Shown: piece by piece, positions 1 to 7,010 of the stretch
Layout of the letters: the number at the start of each line of letters is the position of its first letter
How positions within the stretch are numbered: position 1 is the first letter of the stretch
Origin: JALYNX01 sp044867525
GTDB lineage: Bacteria; Actinomycetota; Acidimicrobiia; Spongiisociales; ZC4RG35
DNA: 46,981 bases
Direction: 5' to 3'
Assembly: GCA_044867525.1 (NCBI GenBank)
Contig: JBIOVB010000041.1
Coordinates: 1-46,981, forward strand
Notes under the pieces: generated by a model
What the model was told of the DNA's origin: nothing
The model's input: the letters and a program-made list of their open reading frames with translations, nothing else
Database searches by the model: none
Translations under genes and position numbers: made by a program

Positions 1-33
1 CCCATAGGTCGACATCTCCGCGCCAAAGGAATC

Positions 34-609
34 TCAGGGACCCTCGACGGCGAGTCCCAGACCGCTCCTCAGGTTCCTGACTCTCCCCGCATGCTCGGTG
101 TGGTCGACCGGTGGCAAGGGCTCGGAATTGACCACAGCCGCCACCACAAAATGAGGCCCGGGCTCGGCGAGTAGGCGGGGCAACTCTCGATCGAAGGTCG
201 CAAGGGTCTCGAACCTCTCGACCTTGGCCACGCCGGCCCCGCGGGCCAATGCCGTGAAGTCGACGTCGGGAGCCAGTGGTTGGCCACCAGTCATCTCATA
301 GCTCCGGTTCTCGAGCAGCAACACCAAGAGATTCGGGGGTCCGTAGCGGCCCATCGTGACCAGAGATCCCAGGTTCATCAGCAGCCCTCCATCGCCCTTG
401 AGCACGATTGTCTTTCGCTCTGGTCTGGCCAGGGCGAGCCCGAGCCCGAAATCCGATGCGTGCCCCATGCCGAAGGCGAGAAAGTCGAAATCGAGGGGAT
501 GGTTGGAGACCAGGGGCCATTGCAGCGTTGCCGTCATGGTCATCACCACTATCTCGTCACTGCGTCGGGCGGCCAGTGAGCGGAACAGGTCCATCCGTTC
601 CATGCTCAT
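34..609 (-). CDS. TPP-binding subunit of a two-subunit 2-oxoacid decarboxylase (ComE-like)
   Basis: A 191-residue protein equal to the C-terminal TPP-binding half of a thiamine-diphosphate decarboxylase. The cofactor/Mg motif is visible as GDGGLLMNLGSL followed about 25 residues later by LENRSYE. The length and the split into a separate subunit match sulfopyruvate decarboxylase beta (ComE) and phosphonopyruvate decarboxylase-like proteins. It would form an active enzyme only with the PYR-domain subunit encoded just upstream on the same strand; the two genes overlap by four bases (ATGA), implying translational coupling. With the Ldh2-type dehydrogenase that heads the operon, it probably decarboxylates the 2-oxoacid made by that enzyme to an aldehyde. 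The real substrate (sulfo-, phosphono- or another 3-substituted pyruvate) cannot be read from the sequence. The ATG two codons downstream is an alternative start. Confidence 0.85.
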   Translation of the reverse strand: MSMERMDLFRSLAARRSDEIVVMTMTATLQWPLVSNHPLDFDFLAFGMGHASDFGLGLALARPERKTIVLKGDGGLLMNLGSLVTMGRYGPPNLLVLLLENRSYEMTGGQPLAPDVDFTALARGAGVAKVERFETLATFDRELPRLLAEPGPHFVVAAVVNSEPLPPVDHTEHAGRVRNLRSGLGLAVEGP

Positions 610-1109
610 GGCAGGAAGGCGTTCCCGAACACCACCGCCGCCGGCAGCGAGGTCGAAGCCGCGACCCGGTCCATCTCGGCGAGCACTCCGAGGTCGTCAT
701 CCGACATCAGGTGCCAGAAGGGGACGCCCCACGCCTCGAGGAGGGGCTCGGTGTACGTGTAGGCCGAATCCACGGGGACCCGGCCCGCCATCGCCCCCGG
801 ATATCCACGCCAACCGACGAGGAGCCTGAGGGGGATCCGGGGGCCGATCCCACAGCCGCGGAGCGCATCACCGGCCTCCATGAGCCCGGTGTTCTGGAGA
901 ACTACCAGGGGCTTTCGGCCGCCAACCCAGAGCCCGGCCGCTATCGCCAGCGCCTCGCCTTCGCGGGTTGGGGAGATCACGGCGATCTGTCGATGCTCGG
1001 CCAGCGCGGAGTAGAGCTCCCTGCTCTCGCCGTCGGGGATGGTCACGACGTGGGTGAAGCCAAGGCCGACCAGAGCTTGGATTGCCCTCCCCGAGCTGAC
1101 TCCACTCAT
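606..1109 (-). CDS. PYR-domain subunit of a two-subunit 2-oxoacid decarboxylase (ComD-like)
   Basis: A 167-residue protein corresponding to the N-terminal pyrimidine-binding domain of TPP enzymes. The glutamate that activates the cofactor lies in PTREGEALAIAAGLWVGG, the usual position for sulfopyruvate decarboxylase alpha (ComD). The frame is open further upstream, but the ATG at 1109 gives an ATGA overlap with the preceding dehydrogenase gene and starts the protein just ahead of the conserved domain (SGRAIQALVGLGFTHVVTIPDGES). It forms the other half of the active site with the protein encoded downstream. The gene order dehydrogenase, alpha, beta resembles the ComC, ComD and ComE functions known from coenzyme M synthesis and sulfonate metabolism; applying that chemistry here is an inference. 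Confidence 0.85.
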   Translation of the reverse strand: MSGVSSGRAIQALVGLGFTHVVTIPDGESRELYSALAEHRQIAVISPTREGEALAIAAGLWVGGRKPLVVLQNTGLMEAGDALRGCGIGPRIPLRLLVGWRGYPGAMAGRVPVDSAYTYTEPLLEAWGVPFWHLMSDDDLGVLAEMDRVAASTSLPAAVVFGNAFLP

Positions 1110-2203
1110 CCCAGGTTCGCCTGCACACCGAGCCGCTCCGCCCATTTGGCCACCTGCTCGAGCACTACCGGAGTGACCGCGATCCCATCCCTCGAGTTCA
1201 CTTCGAACGCCATCAACTCCGGTTCACCGTGGATGAGGATCCGATCCTGGCCCGGGGCCTTCGAGGTTCCCCGGATCCGCGCGAACGTTGCCGCCATGTC
1301 GGCTTGGAATTCGGCCAGAGGCCGGAAGCCCTCGATATCGATCGCCCCCATGAGGTGGCCCATCGCTGGAGGCCCACCGCCGTCGGCTCCGGCGATCCGC
1401 GCCTCGAAACCGGTCCCTCCAAGCGCACCGCACATGAGTTCGACGAGGAGGCCCAGCCCGTAACCCTTGTGCCCTCCGGCATCCGTTCCCTCGCCACCCA
1501 GGGGGAGTAGCGGGGAGTCGAAGGAAAGCACGCCGTTCGAGTCCAACTCCGGGGTGGCGGTTGACGCCAGCCAGCCCGGTGGAAGCTGGCGGTGTTCGCG
1601 GATTGCGGTCTCGACCTTTCCCACTGCGACAGCCGAAGTGGCCATGTCGAGGGAGAAGTCGGTCTCTCCCCGCGACCCGGGAAGGGTCACGGCAATCGGG
1701 TTGGTCCCGAGCACGGATTCGGTTCCGAACGTCGGTGCCACCCGTCGCCCGCTGTTGGACATGCTGAGCCCGATCATGCCCGAGCTCATTGCCCGTTCCG
1801 CCCAGTAGCCGGCGTACCCGAAGTGGCTGCTGTCCTTGACCACGATGAAGCCGGATCCGTTGGCGCTTGCCATCCTGATCGCTTCGCTCATCGCCCGGTC
1901 GGCGGCCACGATTCCGATCCCGTTCCCGGCGTCGAGGACACCTGTTGTGGGGGTCCGCTCCTCGAGTCGCATCTCAGGGCTGACCGCGATCATCCCGTTC
2001 TCGAGTCTGGTGAGGAAGTAGGGGACACGGGCCAGCCCGTGACTGCGTATCCCTCGCAGGTCTGCGCTCACCAGGACCTCGGCAACCAGGTCGGCATCCG
2101 GACCGGGAACCTCCAGCGCCTCGAAGAGCTGGCGTGTGACCTGTCTCGCCTGCTCGGGTGGGACCCGAATCGAGTCTTCCGGGAGTTGGCTGGTCTCGAC
2201 CAT
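1106..2203 (-). CDS. Ldh2/MDH2-family 2-hydroxyacid dehydrogenase
   Basis: A 365-residue NAD(P)-dependent oxidoreductase of the malate/L-lactate dehydrogenase type II family, which includes ureidoglycolate dehydrogenase and the sulfolactate dehydrogenase ComC. Family marks are the RGIRSHGLARVPYFL segment, the SSHFGYAGYWAERA segment with the catalytic His, and GTNPIAVTLPG. The expected reaction is reversible oxidation of a 2-hydroxyacid to the 2-oxoacid, which would feed the coupled ComD/ComE-like decarboxylase. ATG 2203 was chosen because AGGGAA lies a few bases ahead and the protein length fits the family; ATG 2221 is also in frame but lies inside the palindromic promoter element. It is the first gene of the operon and diverges from the propeller-protein gene at 2274. 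Confidence 0.85.
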   Translation of the reverse strand: MVETSQLPEDSIRVPPEQARQVTRQLFEALEVPGPDADLVAEVLVSADLRGIRSHGLARVPYFLTRLENGMIAVSPEMRLEERTPTTGVLDAGNGIGIVAADRAMSEAIRMASANGSGFIVVKDSSHFGYAGYWAERAMSSGMIGLSMSNSGRRVAPTFGTESVLGTNPIAVTLPGSRGETDFSLDMATSAVAVGKVETAIREHRQLPPGWLASTATPELDSNGVLSFDSPLLPLGGEGTDAGGHKGYGLGLLVELMCGALGGTGFEARIAGADGGGPPAMGHLMGAIDIEGFRPLAEFQADMAATFARIRGTSKAPGQDRILIHGEPELMAFEVNSRDGIAVTPVVLEQVAKWAERLGVQANLG

Positions 2204-2210
2204 GGGTTCC

Positions 2211-2231
2211 CTGTCGATCATATATGATGCA
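2211..2231. promoter_or_regulatory. Palindromic divergent promoter/operator, site 1
   Basis: The core ATCATATATGAT (2217-2228) is a perfect 12-base palindrome in an otherwise GC-rich region between two divergent operons. It supplies a TATGAT -10-like hexamer on both strands, and read on the minus strand it matches site 2 (14185-14205) at 17 of 21 positions. It lies only 7 bases before the chosen ATG of the dehydrogenase gene and about 43 bases before the plus-strand start at 2274. It may be a bidirectional -10 element, a repressor operator (for example of a GntR/FCD-type regulator), or both. Confidence 0.6.
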
Positions 2232-2273
2232 GGATCACCCTCGGTGAAACCGCACCTGTCGAACAGGACAATC

Positions 2274-3443
2274 ATGGAGCCCTCGACACACATTCACGTC
2301 GAGACTCCGCCGCGATCGGATCCAACCCACCAGCGACAGATCTGGGGCCGCGTGCTAGTCCTCGCACTGGCCGCAGTCACGATCGTGCTGCTCGTGACCT
2401 CGACTGCTCCCCGAGGCAGCTCGATGGAGTGGGACCGTCACCAGGGCCCGCCAGGCTCGGTGAATCTCGACAGTCTGGTTGCGGTCGGCGACGGGTTCGC
2501 AGTGTTGTCCGGGATGACCGCCAGCGGAGTATTGCTCTGGTGGTCGCCCGATGGGAGCCAGTGGGAGCGTCAGGCACTCGAAGGGACCCCATCCCAACTC
2601 GCGGCGCTCGGGGAGGATCTGATCGCCTACGACGGTCTCGAGGGACGGATATTGCGGCTGTCCGGCGATGATTGGAGGGAGGAAGACTCTTTCGACTTTC
2701 CCGATGACGTTCGCTCACGTCAAGGGTCGGGTCGCCCTTCCATCATCGGCGAGCCCGGGAGCTTCCTCACGGTCGGCCTGGCCGGGCAGGTTTGGCTTGC
2801 GGAGGAAGGCAGGGGATTCGAGCAGGTCGTCACCGCTCCGATGTGGGGCCCCGGTTTGGAGCAGCCGTTCGATTCCGATTGCCGGCCCCGGTCCCGCACG
2901 TCTCCGGACATCCCGCCACTGGCGTTCACGGACGAAGGCTATCTGGGGCTCACCTCCAGCAATACCACCGAGCCGTTTGGAATCTCACCGGTGTGTGAGC
3001 CCACGATCCGGCGGTCCAGTGACGGGAGGGATTGGGCCGATCTCGGGGCTCCGTTCGCTGAGGGCGCGTTCGTCTACGACCTCGCATGGCGCGACGGCCG
3101 ATTCATCGCCATTGGCGGTTTTGAGATCGGCGAACCCGCGGCGTGGACTTCGACCAGCGGCTCGGAATGGGAGCCCCTATCCCCGGCTGGCTCGTGGGGA
3201 GAGGTCGACCTGATGAGCCTCGACGCGGGCCCGGCCGGTTGGGTGGTGATGGGCAGGGCCAGCGACGCCTCGGAGTGGGTGGGTTGGACCTCGCGCGAGG
3301 GTGTCTGCTGGGAAGGTGTCCCCCGGGACGTCGATGGCGGGGACGTGATGGTGGGCTCGGATCGCGTCCTAGTCGTGGATCGGGCCCATTTCCCCTCGCT
3401 GTGGCTGGGACGAAACGTCCCGGCCCAGGGGCCATGCGGGTGA
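2274..3443 (+). CDS. Membrane-anchored propeller-like protein of unknown function
   Basis: A 389-residue protein with a short cytoplasmic N-terminus, one membrane segment (about residues 25-42) and a large external domain. That domain contains spaced W-x-S-x-(D/S/E)-G-x-x-W units (WWSPDGSQW, RRSSDGRDW, WTSTSGSEW, WTSREGVCW), typical of beta-propeller blades of the kelch/BNR kind. No catalytic residues are recognised. ATG 2274 follows an AGGA at good spacing. It heads a catabolic operon and overlaps the downstream TPP enzyme by 10 bases, so it is probably co-translated, although a propeller protein has no obvious enzymatic role in this pathway. It could be a ligand-sensing or binding protein, or simply a neighbour sharing the promoter. 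Confidence 0.7.
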   Translation: MEPSTHIHVETPPRSDPTHQRQIWGRVLVLALAAVTIVLLVTSTAPRGSSMEWDRHQGPPGSVNLDSLVAVGDGFAVLSGMTASGVLLWWSPDGSQWERQALEGTPSQLAALGEDLIAYDGLEGRILRLSGDDWREEDSFDFPDDVRSRQGSGRPSIIGEPGSFLTVGLAGQVWLAEEGRGFEQVVTAPMWGPGLEQPFDSDCRPRSRTSPDIPPLAFTDEGYLGLTSSNTTEPFGISPVCEPTIRRSSDGRDWADLGAPFAEGAFVYDLAWRDGRFIAIGGFEIGEPAAWTSTSGSEWEPLSPAGSWGEVDLMSLDAGPAGWVVMGRASDASEWVGWTSREGVCWEGVPRDVDGGDVMVGSDRVLVVDRAHFPSLWLGRNVPAQGPCG

Positions 3444-5083
3444 CGGGGGTCAGCAATGGCGCCAATCTCCTGGTCGAGTCTCTGCTCGGAGAGGGGGTCG
3501 AGGTCCTTTTCGGGATCCCCGGTGTCGGGACTCTTCCCGTGTACGACGCCTTCGTCGACCATCCCCAACTGCGTCACATCGAGGTCCGCCACGAACAAGG
3601 TGCGGTCTTCATGGCCGATGGATACTCGAGGGCGTCGGGCCGGATTGGCGTCGCCTTCACCTCCAACGGCCCCGGAGCGCTCAACACGGTCACAGCCATG
3701 GCCACCGCCCACAATGACAGCGTGCCCCTGCTTCACGTGGTGAGTGAGAACCCGGCGGAAGTGCGGCGCAAGGGCAAGGGTCATTTCCACGACATCGCCG
3801 ACCAGTTCGGGGTCTTCCGCTCGGTGACCGGTTTCAGCTCCCAAGTGAGTCTTCCTGATGAAATCCCGGCCGCCATCCACGGCGCCTTCTCCGCTATGCG
3901 CAGTCGGAGGCCGCGACCCGCTCTGGTTGAGATTGCGAACGAGGCTCTTCAGATGACTTCCACCGTCAAGCCGATGCAAGCGGCCCGTGCAGGTGGTCCG
4001 ATCATCGACCGACGATCCGTGGGCCGTGTTGCGGAGATCATCTCCGCAGCCGGTCGCCCTCTGGTTTGGGCCGGTGGGGGAGTTGCCACGATCGGTGCCT
4101 CCCAGGCGCTGCTGGCGTTGGCAGAGCGGCTGGGCGCCCCTGTCATCACCACCCAGAAGGGCAAGGGAGCGATTCCGGCCGACCATCCGTTGCATCTCGG
4201 GAACTGGGCCAACGAGCAGCCGGTGCGTGATCTCATCGCCGGGTGCGACCTGGTCGTCGCGGTTGGCACCCGGTTCTCCTATTTCCCAACCGGGGGCTGG
4301 TCGCTCCGGCTCCCTGATTCGATCGTCCAGATCGACATCGATCCCGCGGAGATCGGGAGGAACTATCGGGTAGAGGCCGGCGTGGTCGGAGACGCCGAGG
4401 TTGCCCTGGTCGAGCTGGTCGCGGAGCTGGATCGGATCGGCCACGTGCCCCTTTCCTGGCGTGACGACGATGTGGCCAGGGCTTTGGGCCGAGTCAGCGA
4501 GGCGGTGGGCAACCCGATCGAGATTCAGGTGCTCGACCAGATGCGGTCGGCACTCCCCGAGGACAGTCTCATCTTCAACGACCCGACCACGATCGCCTTC
4601 TGGGCCCGATCCCACTGGCGAAGCGATCGCCCTCGGACCTGGTTCGTCCCCTCCGGGTTCGGGACGCTTGGCTACGCACTGCCGGCAGCCATTGGCGCCA
4701 AGCTGGCTCGCCCCGAGACCCCGACCGTGGCGGTGATCGGAGATGCCGGCGTCATGTTCACCATCCAGGACCTGATGACCGCAGTTCAGGAGGAGGTCCC
4801 GGTGGTGGTGATGGTGTTCAACGACGAGGGGTACGGAGTCGAGCGCCGACATCAGGACCATCTATACGGTCGACGGAGCGGGGTCGACATCCGCCCCCCG
4901 GACTTCGTGGCCCTGGCGAAGGCGTTCGGCGCCAGGGGGACCAGAGTCGACGACCTGACAATGGTGGGTGAGACCCTGGAATCGGTGCTCGATGACGACG
5001 GTCCGACCCTTATCGAGATCCCCAACCAGTTCGACCACCCGGGATACGGGTCTTTCGGTGATTACCAGGAGAGAAGTAATTGA
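3434..5083 (+). CDS. Full-length TPP-dependent decarboxylase/lyase, IlvB-like
   Basis: A 549-residue protein with the three domains of acetolactate synthase and benzoylformate decarboxylase relatives. The PYR domain carries the cofactor-activating Glu in VRHEQGAVFMADGYSRASG, the middle domain has VVAVGTRFSYFPTGGW and IVQIDIDPAEIGRNY, and the C-terminal PP domain has GDAGVMFTIQDLMTAVQ with FNDEGYG supplying the metal ligand Asn. The first G of the usual GDG is kept but the third position is Ala. It could decarboxylate a 2-oxoacid or transfer the resulting aldehyde; substrate specificity is not readable. It overlaps the upstream gene by 10 bases and ends in a TTGA overlap with the amidohydrolase, so all four plus-strand genes here form one operon. 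Confidence 0.85.
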   Translation: MRVTGVSNGANLLVESLLGEGVEVLFGIPGVGTLPVYDAFVDHPQLRHIEVRHEQGAVFMADGYSRASGRIGVAFTSNGPGALNTVTAMATAHNDSVPLLHVVSENPAEVRRKGKGHFHDIADQFGVFRSVTGFSSQVSLPDEIPAAIHGAFSAMRSRRPRPALVEIANEALQMTSTVKPMQAARAGGPIIDRRSVGRVAEIISAAGRPLVWAGGGVATIGASQALLALAERLGAPVITTQKGKGAIPADHPLHLGNWANEQPVRDLIAGCDLVVAVGTRFSYFPTGGWSLRLPDSIVQIDIDPAEIGRNYRVEAGVVGDAEVALVELVAELDRIGHVPLSWRDDDVARALGRVSEAVGNPIEIQVLDQMRSALPEDSLIFNDPTTIAFWARSHWRSDRPRTWFVPSGFGTLGYALPAAIGAKLARPETPTVAVIGDAGVMFTIQDLMTAVQEEVPVVVMVFNDEGYGVERRHQDHLYGRRSGVDIRPPDFVALAKAFGARGTRVDDLTMVGETLESVLDDDGPTLIEIPNQFDHPGYGSFGDYQERSN

Positions 5084-6090
5084 ACGTCGACATACACGCC
5101 CACGCCATCGTCCCCGATGCCCTCGCCGCCATGGCCGCGGCTCATCCCGACCATGGCCCCACCTTGTTCGTTGACGATGGGCGCAAGTACCTCTCCTATC
5201 CCGGCCGGGAGCGGCTGGGCCCTCTTCCCGACGCCATCTTCGAGCCGGCCTTGCGCCTCGAGGCCATGGATCGCCAGCGCGTCGACCTCCAGGTGATCGC
5301 CATCCCTCCGCCCAACTTCCACTATCACGTACCGCCGGAAGTCGGAGTCGACTTTGCCGCCATTCAGAACGACGCCCTGATCGCCCTGAGCGACGGCGAG
5401 CCGGAGCGTTTCCACGTTTTCGCAACCCTCCCTCTTCAACACATCGAAGGGTCCCTCGTCGAGATCGACCGGGTGGCTCGCTTCCAACGGGTGCGAGGAG
5501 TGCAGATCGGCTCCAATATCGACGGAACCGACGTCGATCATCCTTCCCTGGAGCCGTTGTGGGCCGAGCTGGAGGCTCGTGACCTGCCGGTCTGGTTCCA
5601 TTCCGACCAGCGCTCGATTGCCGGGGCGGCGCGCCTCAACTCGTATTACCTGCAGAATCTGATCGGGATCCCACTGGAATCCACCATCGCCGCTGCCAAG
5701 CTGATCTTCGGCGGAGTGCTGACTCGGCACCCCGATCTGCGGGTCGGGTTCACCCACGGAGGCGGTTTCTCCCCGTACCAGATCGGGCGTTGGCAGCACG
5801 GTTGGGAAGTGCGTCCCGAGCCCCGGGTCGCGCTCGATTCGGGGCCACGGCAGAACTTCGGGCGGTTGTTCTTCGACAGCCTGACCCATGACCCCCTCTC
5901 GCTGCAGTTCCTGGGCGCCCGAATGGGGTGGGATCACGTGATGTTGGGGAGTGACTATCCATTCGACATGGCCGCGGTCGACCCTGTGGGTGCTGTCGAG
6001 TCGGTGGAGATGAATGACCACGATCGGGACCGGGTCCTCGGCGGCAACGCCGGGCGATTCCTTCGCCCCCTGAACGGAGATGAGGAATGA
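5080..6090 (+). CDS. ACMSD-like metal-dependent amidohydrolase/decarboxylase
   Basis: A 336-residue TIM-barrel protein of the amidohydrolase_2 family, whose members include aminocarboxymuconate semialdehyde decarboxylase, gamma-resorcylate decarboxylase and 5-carboxyvanillate decarboxylase. Metal-binding residues are visible as DIHAHAI at the N-terminus, WFHSD, FTHGGGF and the C-terminal GSDYPFDM. The start is TTG at 5080, forming a TTGA overlap with the TPP gene, with GGAGAG upstream. Non-oxidative decarboxylation of an aromatic or ring-cleavage acid is the most likely reaction, fitting the LigAB-type dioxygenase elsewhere in the cluster; a hydrolase role is also possible. It overlaps the aldo/keto reductase gene by ATGA. 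Confidence 0.85.
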   Translation: MNVDIHAHAIVPDALAAMAAAHPDHGPTLFVDDGRKYLSYPGRERLGPLPDAIFEPALRLEAMDRQRVDLQVIAIPPPNFHYHVPPEVGVDFAAIQNDALIALSDGEPERFHVFATLPLQHIEGSLVEIDRVARFQRVRGVQIGSNIDGTDVDHPSLEPLWAELEARDLPVWFHSDQRSIAGAARLNSYYLQNLIGIPLESTIAAAKLIFGGVLTRHPDLRVGFTHGGGFSPYQIGRWQHGWEVRPEPRVALDSGPRQNFGRLFFDSLTHDPLSLQFLGARMGWDHVMLGSDYPFDMAAVDPVGAVESVEMNDHDRDRVLGGNAGRFLRPLNGDEE

Positions 6091-7010
6091 GAACCAGCCG
6101 TGTGGGCGAGTTCGAGGTATCGGCGATCGGCCTTGGCTGCAACAACTTCGGGCGTGCCCTGGATGCAGCCGGGTCGGCGCGCGTGGTCCAGGCCGCCCTC
6201 GACGAGGGTGTCACGTTCTTCGACACCGCCAGTAACTACGGAGAAGGCCAGTCCGAGAGATTCCTTGGCGCGGCACTGGGCTCGCAACGCCCGGAGGTGA
6301 TCATCGCCACCAAGGTCGGCGTCGAGATCCCGGGATGGGAGGGCAGTGGTGGAGCCAGCCCCGACTACGTCCGGCAGGTACTGGAGCGGAGCCTCGGTGA
6401 ACTGGGAAGCGACTACGTCGACATATACATGGTTCACTTTCCCGACTCCAAGGTCCCGATCGAAGACACCCTGGGGACCTTGAGCCAACTGGTTGCCGAG
6501 GGCAAGGCCCGGGCGATCGGATGCTCCAATTTCGACCCGGCCCAGCTCACCGAGGCCCTGGATGTGTCCGTTGCCAACGGATGGCCGTCATTCCTTTGCG
6601 ATCAGGTCGAGTACAGCCTGTTGCATCGCGACCCGGAGGCGAACGGGCTGGCAGGCCTCTGCCGCGAGCGTGGCGTCGGTCTGCTGCCTTACTACCCATT
6701 GGCCAATGGGCTACTGACCGGGAAGACCCGTCGCGGAGCGGAGCCGCAGGGGCGGCTCAAGATGGACCGCTATCAGAGCTATCTCACCGACGAGAACTTC
6801 GACATCGTGGAGACAGTGCAGGCCTTCGCCGAGGAGAGAGGGCTGTCCCTGGTGGAGGTGGCTCTTGGCTGGCTCCTGGCCCAGGAAGCGGTGCCCGCAG
6901 TGACGCCGGGGGCGACGACTCCCGATCAGGTGAAGGCCAACGTCAGGGCGGCCGATTGGGAGCCGACGCTTCGAGACCTGGAGGAGCTACGGACTCTCGT
7001 CGGCGCTTGA
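6087..7010 (+). CDS. Aldo/keto reductase
   Basis: A 307-residue NADPH-type aldo/keto reductase. The full catalytic tetrad is present: Asp46 and Tyr51 (FFDTASNYGEGQSE), Lys76 (IIATKVG) and His117 (MVHFPD). GCSNFDP and the C-terminal barrel segments are also typical. It starts with an ATGA overlap at the end of the amidohydrolase gene and is the last gene of this operon. It probably reduces an aldehyde or ketone produced by one of the TPP enzymes. Its last 24 bases are overlapped on the opposite strand by the 3' end of the acyl-CoA synthetase gene. Confidence 0.88.
   Translation: MRTSRVGEFEVSAIGLGCNNFGRALDAAGSARVVQAALDEGVTFFDTASNYGEGQSERFLGAALGSQRPEVIIATKVGVEIPGWEGSGGASPDYVRQVLERSLGELGSDYVDIYMVHFPDSKVPIEDTLGTLSQLVAEGKARAIGCSNFDPAQLTEALDVSVANGWPSFLCDQVEYSLLHRDPEANGLAGLCRERGVGLLPYYPLANGLLTGKTRRGAEPQGRLKMDRYQSYLTDENFDIVETVQAFAEERGLSLVEVALGWLLAQEAVPAVTPGATTPDQVKANVRAADWEPTLRDLEELRTLVGA

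Noticed and set aside
1..33. Possible start of another minus-strand gene at the left edge (ATG at 15 or 5)
   Set aside because: Only a few codons are visible and the GGAG motif spacing is poor for the first option and loose for the second; nothing can be assigned.
3074..4861. Long antisense open frame opposite the first full-length TPP gene
   Set aside because: It lies within a well-conserved gene, has biased composition and no family resemblance; high-GC DNA commonly leaves such frames open.
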